The notes: generated from the sequence alone by a model not told the origin. A stretch of 64,000 nt of DNA from Apilactobacillus sp. (GCF_025290035.1 NZ_JAMBKT010000002.1:1-64000); one strand, 5' to 3'; positions 24,903 through 35,226 are shown, counted from the stretch's first letter. Made by a program: numbers and translations.

Positions 24903-24920
24903 AATTGGTATGGACAATTT
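24903..24920. promoter_or_regulatory. Third TTGGTAT-type site upstream of glmS
   Basis: AATTGGTATGGACAATTT has the same TTGGTAT half-site with an imperfect dyad (AATTG...CAATT). It lies between the glmM terminator and the two other sites, so the glmS leader may hold a multi-site operator. Confidence 0.4.
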
Positions 24921-24935
24921 AAATGAGCTAAAAGC

Positions 24936-24966
24936 ATAAAAAAAAGACCTAAATGGTCTTTTTTTG
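24936..24966 (-). terminator. Terminator of glmM
   Basis: AAAGACC pairs with GGTCTTT around TAAAT with a T run on the minus strand. It separates glmM from glmS, which therefore needs its own promoter. Confidence 0.85.
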
Positions 24967-26316
24967 TTAAATCCCGAATTTATCTGAAACGACATCTGCA
25001 ATACGTTTTGTGTAGCCATCAACTAACTCTTGAGTTGGTGCTTCAGCCATTACTCTAAGTAATGGTTCAGTTCCACTAGGTCTAACTAGCACTCTTCCGT
25101 CGCCATTCATTTCTTTTTCAACTTCAGCAATAACATTTAAAACATCTGCGTCTTCTTGTGCAGCGTCTTTATCGCTAACTTTAACGTTAATTAATTGTTG
25201 TGGGTACTTAGTTACTTCCGCTGCTAATTCGGATAACTTCTTACCAGTATCTTTCATAACATGAAGCAATTGTAAACTGGTCAATAATCCATCACCAGTA
25301 GTATTAAAGTCTAAGAAGACGATGTGACCTGATTGTTCACCACCAAGGTTATAACCAGATTTATTCATTTCTTCAACCACATAGCGATCTCCTACCTTGG
25401 TTTGCACGTTGTGCATTCCATTAGCTTCCATCGCTTTGTACATTCCTAAGTTACTCATAACAGTAGTTACTACAGTGTCTTGTTTTAGTCGACCGTGATC
25501 TGACATGTATTTTCCACAAATGTACATGATTTTATCACCATCAACTAGTTCACCATTTTCATCTACCGCTAAACAACGGTCACCGTCACCATCAAAAGCT
25601 AAACCAATTTCAGCTTCATTTTCAACAACCATCTTTTGTAGTTGTTCTGGGTGAGTAGAACCAACTTGATCATTAATATTTACACCGTTAGGCATTGTTG
25701 CCATGGTTTCAAAATCGATTCCCAAATCAGCATATAATCTAGAAACTAAATTACTAGTTGCACCGTTTGCTGAATCAACACAAATCTTCATTCCTGATAA
25801 ATCATCAGGAACAGTTTGTTCTAAGAAACGAATGTATTTTTGACTACCTTCTGAATAATCATCAACAGTTCCTAATCCATCTGATGATGGTCTTGGTAAA
25901 TCATCTTCTGATTGTTCTAAAATTTCTTCGATTTCTTCTTCAAGTTCGTCAGATAGCTTATAACCATCTGAACCAAAGAATTTAATTCCATTGTATTCAG
26001 CTGGATTATGTGAAGCAGTAATCATTACACCAGCAGATGCGCCTTGAGTTCTTACAAGGTAAGCTACACCTGGAGTAGTAACTACTCCCAATTGTAAAAC
26101 TTCAATCCCAACAGATAACAATCCTGCGATTAAAGCATTTTCAAGCATTTGACCAGAAATTCTAGTATCTCTAGCAACTAGTACTTGTGGTTGACCTTCT
26201 GATTGGCTGTGCTTAGTTAAAATGTATCCCCCAGCTCTACCACATTTGAAAGCAAGTTCTGGGCTTAAATCTTTATTAGCTATTCCTCTTACTCCATCGG
26301 TTCCAAAATATTTCAT
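24967..26316 (-). CDS. glmM: Phosphoglucosamine mutase
   Basis: 449 residues. It has the active-site phosphoserine Ser102 in [12 protein letters not shown], the metal loop DGDGDR (about 241-246), the sugar-binding GGEQSGH and the phosphate-binding [12 protein letters not shown]. It converts glucosamine-6-phosphate to glucosamine-1-phosphate for UDP-GlcNAc synthesis. It is last in cdaA-cdaR-glmM, the conserved operon in which GlmM also binds and inhibits the c-di-AMP cyclase CdaA. GGAG precedes the ATG. Confidence 0.97.
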   Translation of the reverse strand: MKYFGTDGVRGIANKDLSPELAFKCGRAGGYILTKHSQSEGQPQVLVARDTRISGQMLENALIAGLLSVGIEVLQLGVVTTPGVAYLVRTQGASAGVMITASHNPAEYNGIKFFGSDGYKLSDELEEEIEEILEQSEDDLPRPSSDGLGTVDDYSEGSQKYIRFLEQTVPDDLSGMKICVDSANGATSNLVSRLYADLGIDFETMATMPNGVNINDQVGSTHPEQLQKMVVENEAEIGLAFDGDGDRCLAVDENGELVDGDKIMYICGKYMSDHGRLKQDTVVTTVMSNLGMYKAMEANGMHNVQTKVGDRYVVEEMNKSGYNLGGEQSGHIVFLDFNTTGDGLLTSLQLLHVMKDTGKKLSELAAEVTKYPQQLINVKVSDKDAAQEDADVLNVIAEVEKEMNGDGRVLVRPSGTEPLLRVMAEAPTQELVDGYTKRIADVVSDKFGI

Positions 26317-26352
26317 AATTTAATCTCCATTTCATCCTTAGATTTCATCAAT

Positions 26353-27309
26353 CTATTCGGGTTTGACGGTAACCTTAATATTATCAGGATCAAAACCGCT
26401 GACCTCATTTAAATTTTTATCCAATGCTACCGTGACTACCTTTTTAGATGTAATTCCAGAGACATCAACATAAGCAGTCACATGCTTAATTGCTTTTAGT
26501 TGTTTTTTAGTTCCAAAAACTTTAACCGTATCTGTGTCAGAAGAAAATGAGAAACTTTGTTTTGAAGAACCATTTTCTGCCTTAAATTTAATTGGAACGT
26601 TCTTATTGTTTCCACTGCTTATTGGCAAATTAACAGAGGTAGTTGATGGTGTTACTATAACATTAACAATTCTACCTTTTCTATCAAGAGCTTCTAAAAC
26701 AGCTGAAGAACTGATTGTTTTCTTTGTGTCTTGGGGAATACTCAATTGAGCAACCACATTTTTAATCTTCGCAATTTCGTTTTGCGCACCTGTTATTTTT
26801 ACTTTATCAGTTCCTAATACAGGCTTACCAGCATAATATCCATCAGCGATGTTTGAAGATGTGTATTGTGCTGTAACAGGGAATTCCACTGTCTTACGTG
26901 GTTGAATATTAACATAAATATATGCTGGATTAATGTAATATCTTAATTCATTATTCAATCCATCTTGATATAAACGCACTTTATGGTATCCGACACCTAA
27001 TTTAGTTAAATCAGCATAAACCTTAAAGTTTTGTGTGTTAACGGTAGTTGTTACTAGTGCTGTGGGACCAGTAATTTTCACATTAACCTTTTCCGGATAA
27101 CCTGTCACAAAATACTTAGTATTATTAACGTTTAATTGAAGCGGTACCGAAATATGAGCTGTTTTGTTGGAAGTTAACTGAGTTTCTTCAGCATTATTAC
27201 CACTCGTGCCAGCACCAAATAATTTAGTTTGGTTAACATACGCAAATAATAGAATTGCAAATAATAGTGAAAGTAGTCGTAATGACCATGGGCTATTTAA
27301 CTTTTTCAT
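26353..27309 (-). CDS. cdaR: CdaR (YbbR-domain) regulator of c-di-AMP synthesis
   Basis: 318 residues. One N-terminal membrane helix (about 9-26) anchors an extracytoplasmic part with three YbbR repeats, seen as recurrent PVTAQ/PLQLNV...YPEKVNVKITG and DKVKITG blocks. CdaR modulates CdaA in the membrane. The start codon overlaps the cdaA stop (TAATG), so the two are translationally coupled. Confidence 0.93.
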   Translation of the reverse strand: MKKLNSPWSLRLLSLLFAILLFAYVNQTKLFGAGTSGNNAEETQLTSNKTAHISVPLQLNVNNTKYFVTGYPEKVNVKITGPTALVTTTVNTQNFKVYADLTKLGVGYHKVRLYQDGLNNELRYYINPAYIYVNIQPRKTVEFPVTAQYTSSNIADGYYAGKPVLGTDKVKITGAQNEIAKIKNVVAQLSIPQDTKKTISSSAVLEALDRKGRIVNVIVTPSTTSVNLPISSGNNKNVPIKFKAENGSSKQSFSFSSDTDTVKVFGTKKQLKAIKHVTAYVDVSGITSKKVVTVALDKNLNEVSGFDPDNIKVTVKPE

Positions 27310-28154
27310 TATTTTTGCCCCCTTACACTTTGCTTAATCTTTTCCACCCAATTGTAAATAGTTGTAAAAACTGTCTTATTCATTGGGTCTTGCTTGGTGA
27401 TTAATTGATCCTTTAAGAACTTAATGTAATCATCGGTATTCATACCACGAAGCAACTCATTATTTTTAGTAATTGAAACTTCACCGGTTTCTTCAGAAAT
27501 AACGATGGTTAATGCATCAGTAACTTCTGAAATCCCAACGGCAGCGCGATGCCTTGTTCCTAATTCTTTTGGAATCAAATTACTTTGTGATAATGGTAAG
27601 TATGCAGCGGCAACTGCTACACGGTTATTACTAATAATAACGGCACCATCATGCAATGGTGTATTTGGAATAAATGTATTTATCAATAGTTCACCAGTAA
27701 CATCAGCGTCTAGCTTAATTCCTGTTTCGATGTAATCTTCCAATCCAGTATCCATTTGAATGGTCATTAAAGCACCAATTCTTCGTTTAGACATATATTG
27801 AATCGCTTTGTCTAGCTCCACAATCATCTTTTCATTTTCAACATTTTGATTTTGTGCATGTTTGATTATTGATCCACGACCCAAGTGTTCTAGACCGCGT
27901 CTAATTTCAGGTTGAAAAATAACAATAATTGCAATAACTCCCCAGTTAATAACTTGGTCAGTCAAGTAAGATACTGTCGTAAATCCAAAGACGACACTAA
28001 TAATCTTAACAATCGCAATTACTAAAACCCCACGGAATAATTGGACCGCTTTAGTGCCCTTCAACAGGATAATAACTTCATAAATTATGAACCATACAAC
28101 TAAGATATCTAATAGATTACTTAGTGTTAATATATTGCTCCAATTTATTCCCAT
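27309..28154 (-). CDS. cdaA: Membrane diadenylate cyclase CdaA
   Basis: 281 residues from the ATG at 28154, chosen for GGAGG 7 nt upstream. Three N-terminal membrane helices (about 5-90) precede the DAC domain (about 95-245) with the catalytic DGA in LHDGAVII and RHR in GTRHRAAVGIS. It makes c-di-AMP from two ATP. c-di-AMP controls K+ uptake and turgor, relevant to kup in this window. First gene of cdaA-cdaR-glmM. Confidence 0.96.
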   Translation of the reverse strand: MGINWSNILTLSNLLDILVVWFIIYEVIILLKGTKAVQLFRGVLVIAIVKIISVVFGFTTVSYLTDQVINWGVIAIIVIFQPEIRRGLEHLGRGSIIKHAQNQNVENEKMIVELDKAIQYMSKRRIGALMTIQMDTGLEDYIETGIKLDADVTGELLINTFIPNTPLHDGAVIISNNRVAVAAAYLPLSQSNLIPKELGTRHRAAVGISEVTDALTIVISEETGEVSITKNNELLRGMNTDDYIKFLKDQLITKQDPMNKTVFTTIYNWVEKIKQSVRGQK

Positions 28155-28310
28155 ATCTATTCCTCCAATATAATTCATACTATTTATTATATCACTGATT
28201 ATGTCATATTTTTAGGTATATAATATTGATTATATTTTTTAAGCAATAATTGTTCAATAATTAAGTTTTAAGCGTTAAAATAAATATATATAATTTTGAG
28301 GAGCATAAGT

Positions 28311-28973
28311 ATGTTTAAAAACGTTCGTTGGCAAGTACGCTTAATATTTATTTTATGGATTATTTTTCTTTCGGTGATGGTCAAACCACCATTCACATTC
28401 TTAGTATTAAATACAATTTTAGGATATATTCCAATTGAGCTAAGTTTAGAGCTTACTAATAAGTACATTGAAAAATCATGGATCTTTTGGCCAATACTAA
28501 TCCTTTGGTTAGTATTTTATCCCAACGCTCCATATCTATTAACTGACTTATTTCATTTAACTTTACTTCAACCATACGCTCCTAACGGTTTATTAAGATT
28601 ATCTACAACCATGTGGATTAACTATGCTTATCTACTAATTAGTGCACTGGGCTGCTCACTAATTGGATTTTATGGACAATTTCAAATTGTTAACCGTAGT
28701 TGCGCATTCTTCTCAATTAAATCAAAAGCATTTAAAGTCTTTATTATTCTAATCCTAAACATCGTTGCTTCTATTGGTATCTATGTCGGTCGCTTCCTTC
28801 GTTTCCATACCGTTTACCTATTACTTTCTCCACGATTAGTAATTAAACAATTAAGCGAAATGTGGACACCAAAGATGTTAGTCTTCGTAGTTATCTTAAC
28901 AATTCTTCAATCATTCGTATATTGGATTTTGTACCTAATTATCAAAGACGCCAAAGATGAAGAACATAAATAA
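28311..28973 (+). CDS. DUF1361 membrane protein
   Basis: 220 residues from the ATG at 28311 with GAGGAG upstream. Six to seven hydrophobic helices. The family signature FYPNAPYLLTDLFHL lies at about 62-77. Function of DUF1361 proteins is unknown. Divergent from cdaA and closed by a bidirectional terminator. Confidence 0.85.
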   Translation: MFKNVRWQVRLIFILWIIFLSVMVKPPFTFLVLNTILGYIPIELSLELTNKYIEKSWIFWPILILWLVFYPNAPYLLTDLFHLTLLQPYAPNGLLRLSTTMWINYAYLLISALGCSLIGFYGQFQIVNRSCAFFSIKSKAFKVFIILILNIVASIGIYVGRFLRFHTVYLLLSPRLVIKQLSEMWTPKMLVFVVILTILQSFVYWILYLIIKDAKDEEHK

Positions 28974-29003
28974 AAGAGCATCCATAACTGGATGCTCTTT
29001 TAT
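28971..29003. terminator. Bidirectional terminator, DUF1361 gene and antiporter
   Basis: AAAAGAGCATCCA pairs with TGGATGCTCTTTT around TAAC (13 bp). Confidence 0.93.
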
Positions 29004-30967
29004 TATTCATCTGAACTTAATTCTTGATTTTCAACATAGTTAACTTCTTGACGTAACTTAGAAGCCAATTCGATACTAATCTTATCGTTAATCAATAATT
29101 CGTGAATCGCTTTTCTTTGTGCTTCCAATTCACGTTCTTTCGCAATTCGATAGTATTTATCGTAGTCTAATGATCTGGTTCTAAGTGCCATATCAAAGTT
29201 AGTGTATTCGTCAACAATTGCATTAACTACTTCTGAATTACCTAATTGTTTTAACATTTTGACGGTATATTCGTTAACTAAGATTAATGCTTTTTGTATT
29301 TTTAATTTTTGTTCTTTGTCAGAACGTTGTCTAAATAGCCATAGTTTAGTAGTTTGAATAGCTGAGATGATTTCTAAACGAATGTTGTATTGGTTAAACG
29401 CAACAAGTGTTTTTAATTCACGATGGTTAATTTGATAGTTAACAGCATTCGCTTCTTTTTTAGTTAAGATGCCTTGTGCAACTAACTTTCTAACAGCTTG
29501 ATGTTCATATCCGACTGCTAGTGCACGAATACTTTTTTCAACTTCATCAGGCTTAATTGATGATAATTGTTTGATCATCAATTCGCATTGGTCAATCAAG
29601 ATGTTACCAATATGCTTATCGGTATGGTCCATCTTTTTGATCTCATCGATTACGTAATTTAAAACATAAATGCGCGCTTTTTCTTCATTCCAATGGTTAT
29701 CATTATTATATTCAACCACATGGTCGTTCTTAGCCAAAATTGGTAAGACAAATACGGCTGCTAAAAGACTTAGCACAATCACAATTGATGCGATGAATAG
29801 CACTAATTCACGGTCTGGAAAGGCCTCATTCTGAGCTGTAATCAATGGTATTGATAAAATCCCAGCCATTGTAATCGCACCTCTAACACCTGAGAAACCA
29901 ACGATGTTAGCAGTTCTAACATCCACGGGACCAACTTTTTTGGTCGTAATTAAGTTATGACAAATTTCATATAATAAAATCCAAACAATTCTAATAATTA
30001 AAATTATTAACCAAGTCACAACAGCGTATGCAATTGATTGGAAAGTGTTGAACTTAATTTCATTAATAACAGCTTCCATCGCAAATGGTAATTCAATTCC
30101 TAGAATTAAGAACACGATTCCATTTAGTAGGTAAACGATTAAGTTCCATGATTGCTCACTAATTAGTTGTAATTCGGCTGATGAAGCCAATGTAGAATCG
30201 TTGTACACATGGTAAACAATTCCCGCAGTAACAACTGCAATAACTCCTGAGGAATGGAAATAATCTTCCGCCAATAAGTAAATTACAAATGGTGATAACA
30301 CTTGTAAAACAACGTTAAATACCACATTAGTTAAACCGTTTTTGTACAACCATTTTCTCACTAACGAAATTACTAACATCGTTACAACCCCAATGATTGC
30401 ACCAATTATACTAATATAGAAAAAGTCAGTAACTGCGTTTTTAATTGAAAATGCTCCATATACGGTAGCTGCTACCGCATATTTGAAACCAATCAATCCA
30501 CTAGCGTCATTAATTAGACTTTCACCATTAACCAAATGCAAAATGTTTTTAGGTAATCGCACCTTTTTAGCAATTGATTCAACAGCGATTGGATCTGTTG
30601 GTGATAAAATTGCAGCTAATGAAAAGGCAACTGGCAGTGGCATTGATGGAATTAGTTTATAGATTAAAATTCCACCTAAAGTCATTGTGATAAACACCAA
30701 AATAATCGCATTTGCGAAGATTGGCCATCTTAATTCCCAAAGTTCTCCCTTCGGAAAGCGTCTTCCGTCATTGAACAATAATGGCGCAATGAATAAAAGT
30801 AAAAACCAATCTGTACTTAAATTGATACTAAAGTTACCAATTAATGCTAACCCAATCCCAAAAGCAACTTGAATTAAGCTAACTGGAATTGCCTTAACAT
30901 AGTGATTGACCGCTGTTGATAGTAGTAGTAATCCCGTTAATATTAGAATAATTTCAATGAGCTGCAT
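29003..30967 (-). CDS. Na+(K+)/H+ antiporter, CPA1 (NhaP/NhaK) type
   Basis: 654 residues. The membrane part (1-410) has twelve helices with PLLFNDGRRF, the SPTDPIAVESIAKK segment carrying the conserved Asp of CPA1 antiporters, GESLINDASGLIGFK and GFSGVRGAITMAGILS. A long cytoplasmic helical C-terminal domain (about 420-654) is typical of the YjcE-like branch. It would expel Na+ or K+ for H+ and support pH and salt balance. It starts 11 nt after murB and so is probably cotranscribed with it. GGGGGA precedes the ATG. Confidence 0.92.
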   Translation of the reverse strand: MQLIEIILILTGLLLLSTAVNHYVKAIPVSLIQVAFGIGLALIGNFSINLSTDWFLLLFIAPLLFNDGRRFPKGELWELRWPIFANAIILVFITMTLGGILIYKLIPSMPLPVAFSLAAILSPTDPIAVESIAKKVRLPKNILHLVNGESLINDASGLIGFKYAVAATVYGAFSIKNAVTDFFYISIIGAIIGVVTMLVISLVRKWLYKNGLTNVVFNVVLQVLSPFVIYLLAEDYFHSSGVIAVVTAGIVYHVYNDSTLASSAELQLISEQSWNLIVYLLNGIVFLILGIELPFAMEAVINEIKFNTFQSIAYAVVTWLIILIIRIVWILLYEICHNLITTKKVGPVDVRTANIVGFSGVRGAITMAGILSIPLITAQNEAFPDRELVLFIASIVIVLSLLAAVFVLPILAKNDHVVEYNNDNHWNEEKARIYVLNYVIDEIKKMDHTDKHIGNILIDQCELMIKQLSSIKPDEVEKSIRALAVGYEHQAVRKLVAQGILTKKEANAVNYQINHRELKTLVAFNQYNIRLEIISAIQTTKLWLFRQRSDKEQKLKIQKALILVNEYTVKMLKQLGNSEVVNAIVDEYTNFDMALRTRSLDYDKYYRIAKERELEAQRKAIHELLINDKISIELASKLRQEVNYVENQELSSDE

Positions 30968-30978
30968 TAATAATCCCC

Positions 30979-31854
30979 CTATTTATCTTGTCCTATAATT
31001 CTCACTTCTGTTTCCAAATGAACTTGATGTTGCTTATAGACTGTTTCTTGAACATGTTTAATTACATTCAAGTAGTCTGTTGCAGTAGCATGATCTACAT
31101 TGACAATGAATCCTGCATGTTTAGTTGATACCTGTGCTCCCCCAGATTGATATCCTTGTAATCCAGCATCGTGAATTAACTTACCAGCGAAATATCCTTC
31201 TGGGCGTTTAAATACGCTCCCACATGATGGCAATTCCAATGGTTGTTTGGATGCTCTTAATTCATTTAGCTCATCCATCTTAGCTTGGATTGTGTTTTTA
31301 TTACCTGGAACTAGTTTAAAACTAGCTTCTAAAACAATGTCATTTTGTTCTTGGATTAAACTGTGTCTATATCCAAAATCTAATTCATCATTGTTAAAAA
31401 TTTTAATTTCATTTTCTGATGTTAATACCGTAACAGTATCGATAACTTCTGCAGTTTCGCCACCATAAGCACCAGCATTCATGTATACTGCCCCACCAAC
31501 ACTTCCTGGTATCCCCGCAGCAAATTCTAAGCCGCTTAATCCATTTTGTTGGGCAACAATTGTAGTATCAATATAACGAGCTCCCGCTTGGGCAATTACA
31601 TATTCACCTTTTGAAATAATTTTATTCATATCGGTTAAAATAATTACTAAACCACGAATTCCCCCGTCTTTTATAATTAGGTTACTAGCATTACCTAATA
31701 CAGTGATGGGTAATTGTTGTTCTTTTGCCATTATTAATAGTGATTGAACTTCTTTAATATCCTTTGGAAATGCAATTAAATCAGCAGGACCACCAGTTTT
31801 TGTGAATGTATATTTAGATAGTGATTCGTTTTTTAAGATTTTTATTTTTTCCAT
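30979..31854 (-). CDS. murB: UDP-N-acetylenolpyruvoylglucosamine reductase
   Basis: 291 residues from the ATG at 31854, the one best spaced from AAGGGA (another ATG nine bases upstream is too close). FAD-binding motifs are [11 protein letters not shown] and [13 protein letters not shown]; the catalytic region has [29 protein letters not shown] with the proton-donor Ser, and the C-terminal Glu in LETEVRIIG. It reduces UDP-GlcNAc-enolpyruvate to UDP-MurNAc with NADPH in peptidoglycan synthesis. It heads a two-gene unit with the antiporter. Confidence 0.96.
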   Translation of the reverse strand: MEKIKILKNESLSKYTFTKTGGPADLIAFPKDIKEVQSLLIMAKEQQLPITVLGNASNLIIKDGGIRGLVIILTDMNKIISKGEYVIAQAGARYIDTTIVAQQNGLSGLEFAAGIPGSVGGAVYMNAGAYGGETAEVIDTVTVLTSENEIKIFNNDELDFGYRHSLIQEQNDIVLEASFKLVPGNKNTIQAKMDELNELRASKQPLELPSCGSVFKRPEGYFAGKLIHDAGLQGYQSGGAQVSTKHAGFIVNVDHATATDYLNVIKHVQETVYKQHQVHLETEVRIIGQDK

Positions 31855-31925
31855 ATTTGTCATTTCCCTTAATTCATAATTTATCTGATAATATAATTTT
31901 ACCACGAGAGCCCATACTTATACCA

Positions 31926-31934
31926 TGTTATAAT
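31926..31934 (+). promoter_or_regulatory. Extended -10 promoter of the exonuclease gene
   Basis: TGTTATAAT fits an extended -10 (TGnTATAAT) about 30 nt before the ATG at 31965. No good -35. Confidence 0.55.
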
Positions 31935-31964
31935 CGTAACAGAAACAACGAAAGGATACTAATA

Positions 31965-32501
31965 ATGAACTTTGTAGCAATCGATTTTGAAACAGCCAAT
32001 TATCAACGCGATAGTGCTTGTTCCCTTGCTTTAACCGTCGTAAGAGATAATCAGGTTGTAGATGAGTTTTATACACTAATTAATCCCGAAGTAGAATTTA
32101 ACTACCGAAACACTCAAATCCATGGCATTAGCGAAGAAGACGTCATTGATGCACCTACTTTTCCAGAAGTATGGAAAGTCATTAAACAGTTCTTCACGAA
32201 AGATCAACTGGTCGTTGCTCACAATAATGCCTTTGATAATTCGGTCCTTTCTAAAAGTCTACTAAGATATGATTTAACTGTACCAATTTATCAAACTTTA
32301 GATACAGTCAAAACTTGTAAGTACTTCTTCCCAGAATGTACTAACCATAAACTAAATACTGTTTGTGATTATCTAGGCATCACACTAAACCATCACCACA
32401 ATGCATTAGATGATAGTTTAGCTTGTGCTAACATCTTAATTTATCAACAAGAACATTTTGACGATGAACAAATTAAGAACTATATCAGACTAAAAAAATA
32501 A
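31965..32501 (+). CDS. DEDDh 3'-5' exonuclease (DnaQ/epsilon-like)
   Basis: 178 residues from the ATG at 31965 with GAAAGGA upstream. Exo I is VAIDFETA (3-10), Exo II has HNNAFDNSVL, and Exo III has HHNALDDSLACA, giving the DEDD residues plus His. It is a single exonuclease domain, without helicase or BRCT part. It would trim DNA or RNA 3' ends in repair or proofreading. The exact role is not visible. Confidence 0.88.
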   Translation: MNFVAIDFETANYQRDSACSLALTVVRDNQVVDEFYTLINPEVEFNYRNTQIHGISEEDVIDAPTFPEVWKVIKQFFTKDQLVVAHNNAFDNSVLSKSLLRYDLTVPIYQTLDTVKTCKYFFPECTNHKLNTVCDYLGITLNHHHNALDDSLACANILIYQQEHFDDEQIKNYIRLKK

Positions 32502-32528
32502 GTATCCAATCGGATACTTATTTTTTTA
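32494..32528. terminator. Bidirectional terminator, exonuclease and GNAT gene
   Basis: AAATAAGTATCC pairs with GGATACTTATTT around AATC, with A/T runs either side. It overlaps the GNAT stop at 32518. Confidence 0.92.
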
Positions 32529-33018
32529 TGGTGTATTTAAATTCAAAAGTAGAATTAAATCCACCGCGAGCATTTAAAACTCTCTTCTTTGTAATTTCAA
32601 ATCCAGAATGTTGATAAAGATTAATGGCATGTTGATTTGTTTTTTTAACAACTAAAGATAGTGTGGATAAATTACTATCATAGGTTGCCCAATCAATCAT
32701 AAAATCCATCAACTGCGTTCCAATTCCCTTATGACTGTATTTATTTAAGACCGCGATACCGATTTCTCCGATTCCGGAATCATTGATTTCTTGAACTTGA
32801 ATCATCCCGACAACTTCTCCATCCAGTTCAGCTAAACCAATTAAAAAACTTCTAGTCTGGTTGACTAACATGATCTCTCTTTCCTGTTCTTTAAGTGGCA
32901 TCGTTCCTAAACTCGGATCGATTGTAAAAGCGTCTGATTCTTTCTTCAATTGAACCAATAAATTAATAAATTTTTTCGCATCCTCAGGCATTGCCCTTCT
33001 AATGACTAAATTAGTCAT
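32518..33018 (-). CDS. GNAT-family N-acetyltransferase
   Basis: 166 residues from the ATG at 33018, chosen for AAGGAAAT upstream. The GNAT fold shows IRRAMPEDAKKFINLL at the start, a beta-strand with GEVVGMIQVQ, the acetyl-CoA pyrophosphate loop NKYSHKGIGTQLMDF and NLYQHSGFE. It is one base after tsaE on the same strand. The family includes RimI, often beside tsaB/tsaE, but this sequence looks closer to general small-molecule or stress acetyltransferases. Substrate unknown. Confidence 0.85.
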   Translation of the reverse strand: MTNLVIRRAMPEDAKKFINLLVQLKKESDAFTIDPSLGTMPLKEQEREIMLVNQTRSFLIGLAELDGEVVGMIQVQEINDSGIGEIGIAVLNKYSHKGIGTQLMDFMIDWATYDSNLSTLSLVVKKTNQHAINLYQHSGFEITKKRVLNARGGFNSTFEFKYTIKK

Positions 33019-33019
33019 A

Positions 33020-33493
33020 TTAATTTCCTTGTGGACAAACTTTATCCACAATTTTTTCAAAACGGCTACCATTAGGTTCAAACTGAATCGTTCTAAAATC
33101 AGTGCCTTTTTCATCATCTCTTCTAAAAATGATTTTTAAGTAATTGCTTGGTAATTGATCAGAAATAAATTCAGACCATTCAATCACGTTTACACCATCA
33201 CCGTTAAAATATTCTTCTAAACCTAATTCATCCCCACTACCATCATCTAAACGATAAATATCCATATGATATAGCGGTAGACGACCACCTTGATATTCAC
33301 GAATAATCGTAAAAGTTGGGCTTTTAATGTTTCTTTTGATACCTAATCCCTTTGCGAGACCCTTGGTGAATGTAGTTTTACCTGCACCTAAGTCTCCATC
33401 CAATAAGATTACATCTTTGGGTTCTAAAAATTCAGCAATCTTTTCACCATAAGATTGAGTTTCTTCTGGTGATTCAACATTAATTGTAATCAA
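33020..33493 (-). CDS. tsaE: tRNA t6A synthesis ATPase TsaE
   Basis: 157 residues. The start is TTG at 33493, with GGAGGTG 6 nt upstream; the longer frame begins in that ribosome site. Walker A is GDLGAGKTTFTKGLAKGLG, followed by SPTFTIIREY, MDIYRLDD and IEWSE. TsaE works with TsaB and TsaD to make N6-threonylcarbamoyladenosine at position 37 of tRNAs reading ANN codons. It sits between pta and the GNAT gene in ung-pta-tsaE-GNAT, an order common in lactobacilli. Confidence 0.95.
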   Translation of the reverse strand: MITINVESPEETQSYGEKIAEFLEPKDVILLDGDLGAGKTTFTKGLAKGLGIKRNIKSPTFTIIREYQGGRLPLYHMDIYRLDDGSGDELGLEEYFNGDGVNVIEWSEFISDQLPSNYLKIIFRRDDEKGTDFRTIQFEPNGSRFEKIVDKVCPQGN

Positions 33494-33508
33494 AGAAACC
33501 ACCTCCAA

Positions 33509-34474
33509 TTATAGAGATTGAATTGCGTTAATAATTGCGACGTTGTATACATCTTCAGCAACACAACCACGTGATAAGTCAGAAACTGGTTTAGCTAAAC
33601 CTTGTAGTAATGGACCAAATGCTTCGAATCCACCTAAACGTTGAGCAATCTTGTATCCAATATTTCCAGATTGTAATTCGGGGAAGACAAATACGTTAGC
33701 TTGACCCGCAACATTTGAACCTGGTGCCTTTTTGTTGGCAACTTCGGGAACTAATGCAGCATCAAATTGAAGTTCCCCATCTGATGGAACATCCAATTCA
33801 GTCTTAGCCATTTCAGCCGCTTCTTGTACTTTAGATACCATTTCACCTTTAGCTGATCCCTTAGTTGAGAAACTTAAGAATGCCACCTTTGGATCAATGT
33901 TAAATTGTTTAGCAGTAATTACACTTTGCTTAGCGACTTCTAGCATACCTTGAGCATCTAATTCAATGTTAATTGCACAGTCAGCAAAAATGTATCTAGT
34001 ATCACCCTTTTGCATTAAGAATGAACCTGAAATACGGCGCATGCCTTCTTGAGTCTTAATAATTTGTAGTGCTGGTCTAACAGTGTCTCCAGTAGCGTGA
34101 GCTGCACCTGAAACCATTCCATCAGCTTTATCCATGTAAACTAACATAGTACCGAAGTAGTTAGGATCCTTTAACCATCCAGCTAAATCTTCACGAGTAT
34201 TTTTACCGTTACGGCGTTCTTCTAGCGCATCCAACATTTCTTCGAAATCAGCTTGTGGATAATTTTCAATGTCGATAATTTCGATTTTTGAAATATCAAA
34301 GTTATCCGCATTATCTTTAATTGCTTGTGGATTACCTAATAAAACTGGTTTGATAATTCCTTCATTCGCTAAACGACTTGCTGCTTCGATAATTCTAATA
34401 TCTTCACCTTCTGGAAAAACAATTCGTTTGTCCAATCCACTAATTTTTGCTTTTAATTCATCTAATAAACTCAT
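33509..34474 (-). CDS. pta: Phosphate acetyltransferase
   Basis: 321 residues. Signatures are KRIVFPEGEDIRIIEAA (17-33), GMVSGAAHATGDTVRPALQII, FADCAINI and PGSNVAGQANVFVFPEL. It interconverts acetyl-CoA and acetyl phosphate, linking acetyl units to ATP through acetate kinase, which is not in the window. AGGAGG precedes the ATG. Third-from-last in the ung-pta-tsaE-GNAT run. Confidence 0.97.
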   Translation of the reverse strand: MSLLDELKAKISGLDKRIVFPEGEDIRIIEAASRLANEGIIKPVLLGNPQAIKDNADNFDISKIEIIDIENYPQADFEEMLDALEERRNGKNTREDLAGWLKDPNYFGTMLVYMDKADGMVSGAAHATGDTVRPALQIIKTQEGMRRISGSFLMQKGDTRYIFADCAINIELDAQGMLEVAKQSVITAKQFNIDPKVAFLSFSTKGSAKGEMVSKVQEAAEMAKTELDVPSDGELQFDAALVPEVANKKAPGSNVAGQANVFVFPELQSGNIGYKIAQRLGGFEAFGPLLQGLAKPVSDLSRGCVAEDVYNVAIINAIQSL

Positions 34475-34485
34475 CTTACTTCCTC

Positions 34486-35175
34486 CTATTGGTTGTTAAC
34501 ATGTTCTGGCAATTGCCAATCGATTGGTTGTTCTCCCATAGCTTTTAGCGCTTCATTAGTCTTGGAAAATGGCTTCGAACCAAAAAATCCACGATGCGCT
34601 GATAAAGGACTTGGGTGAGCAGATTCAATTACAATATTGGTTTCTGTATCAATCAACTTAATCTTGTCTCGGGCAGCTCTTCCCCACAATATAAACACCA
34701 CCGGTTCAGGCCTTTCAGATAACTTAGCAATTGCTGTATCTGTTAATTGTTCCCAACCTTTGGATTTATGTGAGTATGCGACACCATCCCTTACAGTTAA
34801 AACAGAGTTCAACAATAATACACCTTGTTTCGCCCACTTTTCTAAATAACCATGATTAACTGGTGTTACCCCTAAATCTGATTGTAATTCTTTATAAATG
34901 TTTCTTAGTGAAGGCGGAATCTTCACCCATGGCAAGACTGAAAAACTTAATCCATGTGCTTGATGGGGTTCATGATACGGATCTTGACCTAATATCACTA
35001 CTTTCACCTTCGAAAAAGGTGTCCATTCAAATGCTTCAAAAATTTGCGTCGCATTAGGATGAATTGTTTCGTGTTCATATTCATTTAATAGAAATTTACG
35101 TAAGTCTTGATAATATTCTTTTTCAAATTCTGGTTGTAATACTTCCCACCAGTCATTATGAATAAACGGTTTCAC
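34486..35175 (-). CDS. ung: Uracil-DNA glycosylase
   Basis: 229 residues from a GTG start at 35175 with GAGGTG 6 nt before it; this gives the family start [10 protein letters not shown]. The water-activating loop is [19 protein letters not shown], the second motif [10 protein letters not shown], and the DNA-minor-groove loop [14 protein letters not shown]. It removes uracil from DNA as the first step of base excision repair. First gene of a four-gene minus-strand run. Confidence 0.97.
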   Translation of the reverse strand: MKPFIHNDWWEVLQPEFEKEYYQDLRKFLLNEYEHETIHPNATQIFEAFEWTPFSKVKVVILGQDPYHEPHQAHGLSFSVLPWVKIPPSLRNIYKELQSDLGVTPVNHGYLEKWAKQGVLLLNSVLTVRDGVAYSHKSKGWEQLTDTAIAKLSERPEPVVFILWGRAARDKIKLIDTETNIVIESAHPSPLSAHRGFFGSKPFSKTNEALKAMGEQPIDWQLPEHVNNQ

Positions 35176-35226
35176 GATAACCACCTCAATATTAATTTTA
35201 TCATATTTAGGCTAATTTAACATTGC

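Noticed and set aside
24700..24966. glmS ribozyme upstream of glmS
   Set aside because: The conserved ribozyme core was looked for and not seen in this AT-rich leader.
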